Assembly: GCF_018398335.1 (NCBI RefSeq)
Contig: NZ_JAHBRX010000001.1
Location: forward strand, 2,906,001 to 2,970,000
Origin: Chelatococcus sp. HY11
Lineage (GTDB): Bacteria; Pseudomonadota; Alphaproteobacteria; Rhizobiales; Beijerinckiaceae
Length of the DNA stretch: 64,000 bases
Direction of reading: 5' to 3'
Shown here: positions 17,557 to 25,880 of the stretch, in pieces
Layout of the letters: every line of letters starts with the position of its first letter
Numbering within the stretch: the first letter of the stretch is position 1
Translations under genes and position numbers: made by a program
The notes under the pieces: model-generated
What the model was told of the DNA's origin: nothing
What the model saw: only the letters and a program-made list of their open reading frames with translations
Databases searched by the model: none

Positions 17557-18634
17557 GGCGGTCGCCCTCGCCGGCCCGGGCGCGGGCGGCTGACATGACG
17601 TCGGAGAGCTTGACCAGCTGCCCGTTGCCGTCGATGGACTGGAGAGCCGCATAGACGCAGGCCACGGCCACGTTGCCGTTGTCGGCGCTCAACTCGTTGC
17701 CCTTGCCCGAACGGCAGCTTTCGGCAAAGAGTTCGAGCTCGATGCGGAACATGTCGCTCTCACTGTCCTTTAGGACTTCACGTTTCCCAAAGCCGTCCTT
17801 GCCACGCTGGATGTAGAGCGAAGAAGACTTATGGATTTCATCCGGCGTATCCCATACGCCGAAGTCGATCTCATAATGCATCAGCCCCTTGGCGCCGAAG
17901 ACCCTGAGCGAAAAGATGCCGGGCGACGTCCAGCTCGAGCCGACATAGGCAACCTTGCCGTCCTGGAATTTCAGCAAGGTCAACGACTGATCATCCACCT
18001 CCGCGCCCACCGGCGACAGTTTTGAGGCAATGGAACTCGCCTCGGATATTTCGCCACCGATGTAATGGACAAGATCAAACATATGAATGGCGAGCTGGGA
18101 CAACGGGCCGCCCGGCGCGCGGTGCTTGTACCAGCGCCATGTCTGCGGCGTGAGTTCCAAAGCGCGCTCGTTCGAGAAATTCGCCTCGATCAGCGCGACG
18201 CGGCCAAGTTCTCCGGCGTCAATCGCCTCGCGGATGCGGCGCACCCCCGCCATCAGACGGGCACTATGCCCGACCGTGACCGTTACGCCGTGCTCCTTCT
18301 CAAGGGCGGCGATGGCGAGGCCATCCTCCAACGTGCTGGCGATGGGCTTTTCCGTGTAGACATGCTTGCCGGCCTTCGCGACCTCGGCGGCAACCGGCAG
18401 ATGCTGTTCGTTCGGCACCGTCAGGATAACGCCCTTTATCGACGGATCGGCGAGCAACGACTTCAGATCCGACGTGGTCGGAATGCCGGTGTCACGGGTG
18501 AAAGCCTGCCGCTTTTCCTCTGAGCGGCTGAAGCCCGCGACGATCTTGATCGCATTCGATTTCTTGGCAGCGCGCGTCAACACCCGCGCCCAGCGCCCCA
18601 GCCCAACGATGCCAACGTGAACAGGCTCCGCCAT
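17546..18634 (-). CDS. Gfo/Idh/MocA family oxidoreductase
   Basis: 362 residues. The N-terminal nucleotide-binding fold begins VGIVGLGRWARVL; TEKPIAST carries the conserved Lys-Pro of the family (EKP motif) and HMFDLVHYIGG lies in the substrate domain. These enzymes oxidise or reduce sugars, inositols or imines with NAD(P). It is the first gene of the minus-strand operon that continues with creatininase, cupin and dehydrogenase genes. A GGAGGATC ribosome site precedes it. Confidence 0.92.
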   Translation of the reverse strand: MAEPVHVGIVGLGRWARVLTRAAKKSNAIKIVAGFSRSEEKRQAFTRDTGIPTTSDLKSLLADPSIKGVILTVPNEQHLPVAAEVAKAGKHVYTEKPIASTLEDGLAIAALEKEHGVTVTVGHSARLMAGVRRIREAIDAGELGRVALIEANFSNERALELTPQTWRWYKHRAPGGPLSQLAIHMFDLVHYIGGEISEASSIASKLSPVGAEVDDQSLTLLKFQDGKVAYVGSSWTSPGIFSLRVFGAKGLMHYEIDFGVWDTPDEIHKSSSLYIQRGKDGFGKREVLKDSESDMFRIELELFAESCRSGKGNELSADNGNVAVACVYAALQSIDGNGQLVKLSDVMSAARARAGEGDRHVA

Positions 18635-18695
18635 CTCTGATCCTCCCGGATTGCGGCCGCATCGAGCTACGGCTCGGTTCTTTGTTCTAGATTGT

Positions 18696-18709
18696 CATAC
18701 GGTAGTATG
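18696..18709. promoter_or_regulatory. Inverted repeat CATAC-N4-GTATG upstream of the Gfo/Idh operon
   Basis: Perfect 5-bp arms CATAC/GTATG around GGTA, flanked by TTGT on the left and GTCA on the right, 62-75 bp upstream of the start codon. GntR-type FCD operators often have TAC/GTA-rich dyads of this size. A role for the GntR gene at 11346-12101 is inferred. Confidence 0.4.
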
Positions 18710-18890
18710 GTCATCCCGATCGGTCAAGCGACACGCGCGACAAAGCGGAAGCGACCGGTTTCCAGCCGCTTCTGCGATGTCGCGTTTGAGTAGGCAATGA
18801 TCGAGGCGAGCGGCCGGCCCTTCTGACGCCGCGAAAGCGGTATACATCCGAATAAGGAACGCACTTCACCAAAAAAGCGAAAATTTATCC

Positions 18891-18917
18891 AAAAATAGAC
18901 ACCTTCTTCGGAGAAGG
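18891..18917 (-). terminator. Possible terminator after coxG
   Basis: Stem CCTTCT/AGAAGG with a TCGG loop (18902-18917); reading on the minus strand it is followed after 6 nt by five T residues (complement of 18891-18895). It lies about 40 bp beyond the coxG stop. The stem is short, so efficiency is uncertain. Confidence 0.4.
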
Positions 18918-18958
18918 AGATAAATACTTTATACTAAATAATATTCATCATATTAATA

Positions 18959-19420
18959 TTATCTATCTGCGTCCGCGCTTATCGTTCGTCCAAGAGCGGA
19001 GAAGAATTCTCCAGATAGTTTCTTGGCGGTCGACATCATCAACCGGCTTCCAAGCTGCGCGATTTTTCCACCGACATCCGCCTTCGCCGTGTAGCGCAAA
19101 AGCGTGTGCTCAGGGCCATCCGGGATCAGCACGACGTCCGCGCCACCCTTGGCAAAGCCGGCGACGCCGCCCTTCCCTTCTCCCTGTATGGTGTAGCCGT
19201 TGGGCGGATCAAGATTGGTCAATGCCACGGAACCGGCGAAAGTCGCCTTGATCGGCCCGACCTTGAGAACGACCGTCGCCTCCATGGCGCCGGCGTCCGT
19301 CAGCGTCAGGGACTGGCAGCCGGGGATGCATTGCTGCAAAATGGCCGGATCGTTCAGCGCATCCCATACAACCTGAACCGGCGCGGTGATCCGCTCCTCA
19401 CCTTCAATCAGCAAAGCCAT
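18959..19420 (-). CDS. CoxG-like SRPBCC protein
   Basis: 153 residues from the ATG at 19420, behind GGGAGAGA. The EGEERITAPVQVVWDALNDP opening (shown in part) and CIPGCQSL segment are typical of CoxG (carbon monoxide dehydrogenase subunit G) proteins, which tether Mo-hydroxylase maturation or complexes to the membrane. It lies 264 bp downstream of the large molybdenum subunit gene on the same strand, and the intervening stretch shows no gene. The last residues are short compared with longer CoxG proteins carrying a membrane anchor. Confidence 0.85.
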   Translation of the reverse strand: MALLIEGEERITAPVQVVWDALNDPAILQQCIPGCQSLTLTDAGAMEATVVLKVGPIKATFAGSVALTNLDPPNGYTIQGEGKGGVAGFAKGGADVVLIPDGPEHTLLRYTAKADVGGKIAQLGSRLMMSTAKKLSGEFFSALGRTISADADR

Positions 19421-19684
19421 GGAATCTCTCCCGTCCTGGATTATGTGCGCGTCGCATGGCAACGACCGCAGCGTGATCGATACGTGCAGTGGAGCCCGTT
19501 TCTGGATTTCGTGAACGACCTGCCCAGCCGGTGTCATCCCCAGCCTCGCGCCGGGCATGACAAAGAAACCTCAGTGTTTCATCACGATGGAAGAATGCTC
19601 CGGGACATAAACTTCTTTCAACATACGACTACATGAATCCGACCAGTACTCCGTGTCGGATACGAACCTTCCGCGTGTGATGCA

Positions 19685-22108
19685 CTATTCTGGCGAAGGG
19701 CCGGCCACGCTTCTCAAGGCGTGCAAATGAGAGGGGGTGACGGGGAGCTCCGCCACGAAGAGGCCTTCCCCACGGAAGGCATCGTCTATCGCCGCCGCCA
19801 CCGCCGGCATGCAGGCGAGCCGCCCGCCCTCCCCACACCCCTTGATGCCGAATTCCGTGAAGGGTGAAGGTGTCTCCACATGGTCGACGACGATATCGGG
19901 GATCTCATGCGCGGTCGGTATGGCATAGTCCGCGAGAGAGGCCGTCAGCAGTTGCCCGTCCTCGCCGTAGCGATAGATCTCGTAGAGGGCGGTGCCGATT
20001 CCCTGCGCGATGCCGCCTCTGATCTGGCCTTCAACGATGCGTGGGTTGACGATCGTGCCCGCGTCATGGACGGCGATGTATTTCACGATACGCGTCTGGT
20101 TCGTCCGCTCGTCGATCTCCACGACCACGATGTGGCAGGCATGGCCGACGATGGGATAGAAGACACCGAGGTCGGACCTGTCAGCCTTCGGCATCGTCGT
20201 ATAGGGATGATCATAGGTATGTTCGGCGGAGAGGCCACTGCGAAAGTCCTCGCCGCCCGGAAAAGACAAACGGAAGCTGTGCGCCGCACGCGCGATATCG
20301 GCGAAGGACTGTCTCCGTGATGGGTCCCCGATGACGGAAACGGATTCGTCATGCACCTCCACCTCGTCGTCCGCGACACCGAGCATATGCGCGCCGAAGC
20401 GGATGATCTTGGTCTTGAGCGTCGCCGTAGCCCCCGCGATCGCGCCGGCCAGCATGACGGTGTAACGGCTGCCGACAGGCCCCTTCGAGATCAGGCCGTT
20501 TTCCGTCGAGGCGTAGTTCACCGCAATATGATCGGGATCAATCTGAAGGTATTCGGCCGTCAATTGCTTGGCCACTGTTTCAGGACTATTGCCCCAGTGC
20601 GGCGCGAAGATCGTGACGACGGCCATGCCGTCCGCATTGATGCGGATACGCACGCTCTCCGGACTGCTCGTTTGCGGGAAGGCCGGCTTATCATCGAGAA
20701 ACCAGAGCTCCGTCACCGAAAGCACGCTGCGCTCGTTCACCGTTGCAACGCCGATCCCGATCCGCTTGCCCTCGGCACGGGCGCTCACACGCCGGGCCTC
20801 CCAGGCATCGAGGTCGATGTGGGAGAGCGCCCGGTCGAGCACGCGGTGGTAGTCGCCGCTGTCGTAGATATTGCCGTTCGGAATCCTGTAGGGGAACTCG
20901 GCCTTGTCGATGAAGTTCTGGCGGCGCAACGCGATGCGGTCGATGCCCGTTTCCTGCGCGGCCGCGTCGACCAGCCGTTCGAGCACGAAGTTGCCGACCT
21001 CGCCGCCGAACCCGCGATAAGGCGCCTGCTGCGTCTTGTTGGTCAGGACGGCGGTGAGATCATATTCGAGCGCTGGAATACGATAAGGGCCGGTCGCCTG
21101 GGCAAGGGCATTGCCGTGGGAACCGGTGTTCATCATGAAATAGGCGCCATAGTCGTCGATCACCTTGAGGCAGAGGCCGGTGAAGGTGCCGTCCGCGGCC
21201 ACGGCGAGGGCCGCGTCATAGATACGATCCGACGCGTGCTGGTTGCCATTCGCCATATGCTCGAGGCGATCCTCGACATATTTGACCGGCCGGCCGGCGA
21301 GCCGTGCGAGCCCGGCGGCGATCAGCGGGACATGGTAGAGGGACGATTTGCCGCCGAAACTTCCACCCACATCGTTGATGTGGAAGTTGATCTGGAAGGG
21401 CTCGACGCCAAGCGCCCGCGCCAGCCGCGCGCCGATGACGCTCTGCTGGGACATGTTCGAGTGAACGGTGAACTTTTTCTCGGCCCGGTCGTAGTCGACC
21501 ACCGCGCCCGACGTCTCGATGGGCTGCGGAGAGACGCGCGGCCAGCGGAAACGGCGGCGTACAACATGAGCTGCCGAGGCAAAGGCCTCGTCCAACGGCC
21601 CCCAGACATGGCGGCTGTTGTGGACGACATTGCTGCCACGGTCGGGATGCAGGACCGCGTCTCCCGTTGCGGCGATCGCCTCCACCGGATCGACCACAGC
21701 CGGCAGCAATTCGTAGTCGACCTCGATGAGGGCGAGCGCATCTTCGGCGATGTAACGCGACGCGGCGACGATGGCGGCCACCGGCTCACCGACATGGCGG
21801 ACACGATCGACGGCCATGCAGTGCTGCACGACAGGCGGGGACGACAGCGTCGGCATGGGGCCGACGCTGTCTGCGAATTCCCGGCCTCCGACCGCCAGAT
21901 AGACCCCGGGCAAGGCACGCGCCGCATCGAGATTGATCGACACAATCCGCGCATGCGCGTGGGGGCTTGCGAGCACTGCCGCATGCGCCATGCGTGGCAG
22001 CTTCACGTCATCGACGAAGCGCCCCCGGCCGGAGACAAGCCGTATGTCCTCCGGGCGTTTGAGATTTTGCCCGATCCAGCGAAAATTGCGTCGATCCGAA
22101 GACATCAT
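19685..22108 (-). CDS. Xanthine dehydrogenase/CoxL family molybdopterin-binding large subunit
   Basis: 807 residues. It starts NLKRPEDIRLVSGRGRFVDD, the usual opening of aerobic CODH-like large subunits. The active-site loop reads PYRGFGG (363-369) rather than the Cys-containing AYxCSFR loop of true CO dehydrogenase, and the catalytic Glu is E760 in KGCGEGG. It is thus a form-II-like Mo hydroxylase that hydroxylates an aromatic, heterocyclic or aldehyde carbon using water. It overlaps the 2Fe-2S subunit gene by 4 bp. Substrate unknown. Confidence 0.92.
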   Translation of the reverse strand: MMSSDRRNFRWIGQNLKRPEDIRLVSGRGRFVDDVKLPRMAHAAVLASPHAHARIVSINLDAARALPGVYLAVGGREFADSVGPMPTLSSPPVVQHCMAVDRVRHVGEPVAAIVAASRYIAEDALALIEVDYELLPAVVDPVEAIAATGDAVLHPDRGSNVVHNSRHVWGPLDEAFASAAHVVRRRFRWPRVSPQPIETSGAVVDYDRAEKKFTVHSNMSQQSVIGARLARALGVEPFQINFHINDVGGSFGGKSSLYHVPLIAAGLARLAGRPVKYVEDRLEHMANGNQHASDRIYDAALAVAADGTFTGLCLKVIDDYGAYFMMNTGSHGNALAQATGPYRIPALEYDLTAVLTNKTQQAPYRGFGGEVGNFVLERLVDAAAQETGIDRIALRRQNFIDKAEFPYRIPNGNIYDSGDYHRVLDRALSHIDLDAWEARRVSARAEGKRIGIGVATVNERSVLSVTELWFLDDKPAFPQTSSPESVRIRINADGMAVVTIFAPHWGNSPETVAKQLTAEYLQIDPDHIAVNYASTENGLISKGPVGSRYTVMLAGAIAGATATLKTKIIRFGAHMLGVADDEVEVHDESVSVIGDPSRRQSFADIARAAHSFRLSFPGGEDFRSGLSAEHTYDHPYTTMPKADRSDLGVFYPIVGHACHIVVVEIDERTNQTRIVKYIAVHDAGTIVNPRIVEGQIRGGIAQGIGTALYEIYRYGEDGQLLTASLADYAIPTAHEIPDIVVDHVETPSPFTEFGIKGCGEGGRLACMPAVAAAIDDAFRGEGLFVAELPVTPSHLHALRSVAGPSPE

Positions 22109-22590
22109 GCCGTCTCCTCTGCCTGATCGCGGCCAGCGGTCAGGATCGCATCGACAATGGTCTCATAGCCGGTACACCGGCACAGATTCCCTGAAATCGC
22201 CTCGCGCACGCCTTCGCGGTCCAGCCGTCCGTCCTGCCGGAGCAGCTCGGTCGCGGTCATCAGCATCCCGGGCGTACAGAAGCCGCACTGCAGCCCGTGA
22301 TTGTCGCGGAAGGAGGCTTGCAGCGGCGAAAGCTCACCGTCCGGAAGCAGCAGCCCCTCGACCGTCTCGACCTCAGCCCCGTCGAGCTGGGCCGCGAACA
22401 TAAGACAGGAGCGCGCGGTGCGTCCGTCGACAAGCACTGTGCAGGCGCCGCAAACGCCATGCTCGCAGCCGATATGCGTGCCCGTGAGACCGAGATGATC
22501 GCGCAGGAAATCGCAAACGAGCAGACGCGGCTCCACCGTCGCCGCGATGGGCTCGCCATTGATGGTCACGGAGATGGTGATGTGGCTCAA
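22105..22590 (-). CDS. 2Fe-2S subunit of molybdenum hydroxylase (CoxS type)
   Basis: 161 residues. The plant-ferredoxin cluster motif GCEHGVCGACTVLVDGRTARSC and the second cluster (CGFCTPGM and LCRCTGY) are complete. It carries electrons from the molybdenum centre to FAD. It overlaps both neighbouring subunit genes by 4 bp, in the order medium-small-large on the minus strand, the classical coxMSL arrangement. Confidence 0.95.
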   Translation of the reverse strand: MSHITISVTINGEPIAATVEPRLLVCDFLRDHLGLTGTHIGCEHGVCGACTVLVDGRTARSCLMFAAQLDGAEVETVEGLLLPDGELSPLQASFRDNHGLQCGFCTPGMLMTATELLRQDGRLDREGVREAISGNLCRCTGYETIVDAILTAGRDQAEETA

Positions 22591-23462
22591 TTCATCCTCC
22601 CGGCGCGTGCCGCCGCTGCCCGGATATTGCGCTCCAGCAAGGCCTTAGCGGTATCGCGGCGGTATGCGGCCGATAGGCCCGGCGCGTCGAAAAAGGAAAT
22701 CGCGTCGATCTGCGCCGCAGCCGCCGCTTGGATGACGTCGTCGGAAAGACTTGCGCCGACCAGTGCCTGCTCGGCCGCCTCCGCGCGCAGGGCGCGTTCC
22801 TCGACGCCACCAATAGCGATACGGGCGGATTCGATCTGGCCGTCGTCGGCAGCGATCTCCACCGCGACGGAAACGATCGCGAAATCGCCCTTGCGCAGGC
22901 TGACCTCCTCGAAGGACACGCCCGCTCGCGCGTTCGGGCGCGGTATCCTAATCTCGACCAGCAGCTCGTGTGTTTCGACGGCGGTCGTGAACACGCCGAG
23001 GAAGAAGTCATCCGCGCCGACGACGCGGACGCCCTCGGTGCTCTCGATCACGAACTCCGCGTCGAGAGCGGTCAGCACGGCCGGCACCTCCGAGGCCGCG
23101 TCCGCGTGGACGACATTACCGCCGATCGTGCCGCGATTGCGAATGGTATGGTGAGCGACATTCTCGTAAGCCATCGCCAGCAGAGGCAGATGGATTCTGA
23201 CGAGAAGATGATGCATGACGTCGTTGTGACGCGTGAGTGCACCGATCGCGATGCACTCGCCCCGCTCCTCGACGAAGGCGAGGTCCGACAGCCGGTTGAT
23301 GTCGATGATGACAGTCGGTTGCGCCATGCGAAAATTCATCATGGGCACGAGGCTCTGCCCTCCAGCGAGGATCTTCGCGTCGTCGTCACGATGGTCCGAA
23401 AGCAGACGAAGCGCCTCCGCCTTCGTGGCCGGCCTCCTGTAGTCGAAGGGCGCGGGTTTCAT
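22587..23462 (-). CDS. FAD-binding medium subunit of molybdenum hydroxylase (CoxM type)
   Basis: 291 residues from the ATG at 23462 (MKPAPFDYRRP). The two FAD motifs are present: AGGQSLVPMMNFR and TIRNRGTIGGNVVHAD. The start overlaps the stop of the upstream cupin gene. A longer reading frame reaching 23546 is rejected because its extra 28 residues are low-complexity and overlap the cupin. It completes the Mo-hydroxylase trio. Confidence 0.95.
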   Translation of the reverse strand: MKPAPFDYRRPATKAEALRLLSDHRDDDAKILAGGQSLVPMMNFRMAQPTVIIDINRLSDLAFVEERGECIAIGALTRHNDVMHHLLVRIHLPLLAMAYENVAHHTIRNRGTIGGNVVHADAASEVPAVLTALDAEFVIESTEGVRVVGADDFFLGVFTTAVETHELLVEIRIPRPNARAGVSFEEVSLRKGDFAIVSVAVEIAADDGQIESARIAIGGVEERALRAEAAEQALVGASLSDDVIQAAAAAQIDAISFFDAPGLSAAYRRDTAKALLERNIRAAAARAGRMN

Positions 23463-24028
23463 GGCTGTTCGCCGCCCTGCGGATCCCGAGCGGCATCCAT
23501 GAGCACGCCCATCAAGAGAGCCGGCTCGTCCTCCAGATTGATCCACGCATGATTGGAGCCGCGCTGGATCACCGCGTCAAAGGGCTTCAGCTCCGTCTCG
23601 TCCTCATCGAGCACCAGCAGCACCCTGCCCTTGAGGAGCACGATGTAGTCGAGCGTATGCGACTTGTGCATCGAGGGATGACGCCTCGTGTCGACGCGCA
23701 GATGCGCTGCGCCCATGCGCGCGAAGGCAGCCGCCGCGGCTCGTTCGGCGACGTCAGGATGCTCGTTGGACACCGTCTTCGGACCGAGCTGAAAAAAGCG
23801 GAAGACGGTACCGCCTGCGGGCGGCTCGAGCTGAACCGGCCATGCCGCGTCGTCGAGCGTGTCGAGCGAAGGCGGGGTGGACTCGGTCGCCCACAGATTG
23901 ATCAATCCACGTCCGGGTGCGGATTCGAGGACATGCGGAACGGGCGCGTCCGTCAGGACGCGCGAGCGGCCGCCCTCCGAATTGGTCGTAATGATCCGCC
24001 GGAATGGCGGCAGTGTTCCCGTGCTCAT
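23459..24028 (-). CDS. Cupin domain protein
   Basis: 189 residues. The C-terminal cupin (about 100-175) has HKSHTLDYIVLLKGRVLLVLDEDE and the QRGSNHAWINLED segment. N-terminal about 90 residues resemble a partial first barrel. Proteins of this kind are common in aromatic and heterocycle catabolic clusters, as isomerases or ligand sensors rather than proven dioxygenases. It sits between the acetoacetate-decarboxylase-like gene (9 bp away) and the Mo-hydroxylase genes. Confidence 0.85.
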   Translation of the reverse strand: MSTGTLPPFRRIITTNSEGGRSRVLTDAPVPHVLESAPGRGLINLWATESTPPSLDTLDDAAWPVQLEPPAGGTVFRFFQLGPKTVSNEHPDVAERAAAAAFARMGAAHLRVDTRRHPSMHKSHTLDYIVLLKGRVLLVLDEDETELKPFDAVIQRGSNHAWINLEDEPALLMGVLMDAARDPQGGEQP

Positions 24029-24037
24029 ATCCGGTCC

Positions 24038-24850
24038 TCAAGTCAGGCGGCGCTGATCGGACAGATCCTTGCCGCCACGCGTCTCCATGATCACGGCGCC
24101 CCGCGCCTCGACCATGGGCAGGGCGGCAAGCGCGCGCACGATGTGGAACTGCGTTGGCATGTCAGCCCACTGCGTGTCATGGATAGTCACCGTGCCCTTG
24201 GCGCGGAAAGCCGCGATGGTGCGTTGCTGGCTTGCACCGGCAGGCGTGTGGCAAGCATAGGCGATGTCGGCTTCGCCCCACTGTCCCGTCGCGGGCACAT
24301 ATTTGTAATGCAACGTGCCGCCGGCCGCCGGGCCCGACGTCGAGGCGGGCGGCGATTCCTCGATCGCATCAAGCTCTATGTCGATGAAACGATGGCCGAG
24401 CCACGCGGCGCCATGAAATTCCCGCCCACGGAAAATGCGCGGCTCCGGTATATCGGCATAAAGCTTGGCGAAACCAAGTTCATCACGCCCCGTCAGGATC
24501 GGATCCGTCAGGTTTTCCCACAAGACTGCCAGGAACATCCCCGTGACTTCGTCGACGGCGCCTCTGTAGGTCACGGGAAACTTGACGCCGAGCGTGTTGT
24601 ATCCGCGACCGGCAAGCCATTCCAGTTCGGTGAAATACTGCAGCTCGACTGTCACCACGGGTTCATCTGTGAGCGAGAACCCGGGCGGCAGCAGGTTGCG
24701 GAGAAGCGCCGCATCCGTGAGAAAGCTCACGGCGACAGAGCGCTTGCGCGGCGCATGCGTCCAATCGAATGGGCGACCATCCGGCCCCTGGCGCGGTCCG
24801 GCACTCGGACCGAAGCCATAGGGCATGCGATACATCAAGCCGGCCGTCAT
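24038..24850 (-). CDS. Acetoacetate decarboxylase family protein
   Basis: 270 residues. The GRDELGFAKLYADIPEP segment matches the acetoacetate-decarboxylase-like fold, its Lys aligning with the Schiff-base Lys of the clostridial enzyme; the family also includes aldolase-dehydratases and decarboxylases acting on other 2- or 3-oxo acids. The start at 24850 is one base after the FAH gene stop; a second Met five residues later is an alternative. Likely acts late in the pathway of the surrounding operon. Confidence 0.82.
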   Translation of the reverse strand: MTAGLMYRMPYGFGPSAGPRQGPDGRPFDWTHAPRKRSVAVSFLTDAALLRNLLPPGFSLTDEPVVTVELQYFTELEWLAGRGYNTLGVKFPVTYRGAVDEVTGMFLAVLWENLTDPILTGRDELGFAKLYADIPEPRIFRGREFHGAAWLGHRFIDIELDAIEESPPASTSGPAAGGTLHYKYVPATGQWGEADIAYACHTPAGASQQRTIAAFRAKGTVTIHDTQWADMPTQFHIVRALAALPMVEARGAVIMETRGGKDLSDQRRLT

Positions 24851-24851
24851 G

Positions 24852-25880
24852 CTACGCCGCCTTCACTGCAGGGCCGGCGGGGAGAAAGCGTTGGTCGATA
24901 GCACCAAAAATCGACCTTCCCTCGCCGTCGAACATCTCGATACGCACGCGGTCGCCCGGCTGCATGAAGGGTGTCGCCGGTTGGCCGGCCTGAATGGTCT
25001 CGATCATACGCAGTTCGGCGATGCAGGAATAGCCGACGCCTCCCTCATCCACGCGCCGGCCCGGTCCACCATCCTCGCCACGGTTGGAGACGGTGCCAGA
25101 CCCGATGATGGTTCCCGCCGAGAGCCGGCGGGACCGCGCCGCATGGGCGACCAGCGTGCCAAAGTCGAACGTCATGTCCAGGCCCGCATCCGGCTTGCCG
25201 AATTCGACGCCGTTGAGCCAGCTATGGAGCGGCAGGTTAAGGCGCCCATCCTTCCAGGCCGACCCCAGCTCCTTCGGGGTGACGGCCACCGGCGAGAACG
25301 CGGAAGCGGGCTTGGACTGGAAAAAGCCGAAGCCCTTCGCCAGTTCGCCCGGGATGAGATTGCGCAGCGAAACGTCGTTGCACAGCATCACAAGCCGGAT
25401 CGCGTCGAGCGCTTCCGCGCGGCTGGCGCCGAGTGGCAGATCGTCAACGATAACGGCAATCTCGCCCTCGAAGTCCACGCCCCACGCGGGATCCGGCAAG
25501 GTGATCGGATCATGCGGGCCAAGGAACGCGTCAGAGCCGCCCTGGTACATCAGCGGATCGACCCAGAAAGAGGCCGGGAGCTCCGCGCCGCGCGCGCGGC
25601 GCACGAGGTCGACATGGTTCACATAAGCCGAGCCGTCGGCCCATTGGAAGGCGCGCGGCAGCGGCGACGCACAGGCCGCCGTGTCGAACGCAAAGCCGGC
25701 TTCCGTGCCGTTCGCCAACCGCTCGGAGAGTTCTTGTAGCCGTGGTGCCGCGTCGGCCCAATGATCCAGCGCCGCCTGCAGGGTCGGCGCTATGGCGCCA
25801 GCGTCCGCCGCGCGGCTGAGATCCGGAGAAACGACGACCAGGCGGCCGTCACGTCCGTCCGCGAGACTGGCGAGCTTCAT
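24852..25880 (-). CDS. Fumarylacetoacetate hydrolase (FAH) family protein
   Basis: 342 residues. It has the C-terminal FAH fold with the metal ligands in DFEGEIAVIVDD and the SLRNLIPGELAKGFGFFQSKP active-site segment (seen in parts), plus the long N-terminal domain typical of the bacterial alternative fumarylacetoacetase group. Enzymes of this kind hydrolyse C-C bonds in 1,3-diketones or ring-cleavage products. It overlaps the amidohydrolase gene by 4 bp, which places ring cleavage or C-C hydrolysis in this pathway. Confidence 0.9.
   Translation of the reverse strand: MKLASLADGRDGRLVVVSPDLSRAADAGAIAPTLQAALDHWADAAPRLQELSERLANGTEAGFAFDTAACASPLPRAFQWADGSAYVNHVDLVRRARGAELPASFWVDPLMYQGGSDAFLGPHDPITLPDPAWGVDFEGEIAVIVDDLPLGASRAEALDAIRLVMLCNDVSLRNLIPGELAKGFGFFQSKPASAFSPVAVTPKELGSAWKDGRLNLPLHSWLNGVEFGKPDAGLDMTFDFGTLVAHAARSRRLSAGTIIGSGTVSNRGEDGGPGRRVDEGGVGYSCIAELRMIETIQAGQPATPFMQPGDRVRIEMFDGEGRSIFGAIDQRFLPAGPAVKAA

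Larger units (their letters stand above)
18635..18958. other. 324-bp intergenic region without a gene
   Basis: This gap holds the promoter region of the Gfo/Idh operon on its left side, and the 3' region of coxG on its right, which turns notably AT-rich from about 18870 (stretches such as AAATAATATTC). I see no convincing ORF. It contains the inverted repeat and hairpin listed separately. Confidence 0.6.

Noticed and set aside
19685-22108. Possible true carbon monoxide dehydrogenase
   Set aside because: The active-site loop PYRGFGG lacks the Cys of form I CO dehydrogenase, and the neighbours are catabolic hydrolases rather than CO accessory genes apart from CoxG.
20351-22126. Long plus-strand open frame opposite the molybdenum large subunit
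   Set aside because: Antisense shadow of a well-recognised CoxL-family gene; composition is Arg/His-rich with no known motif.
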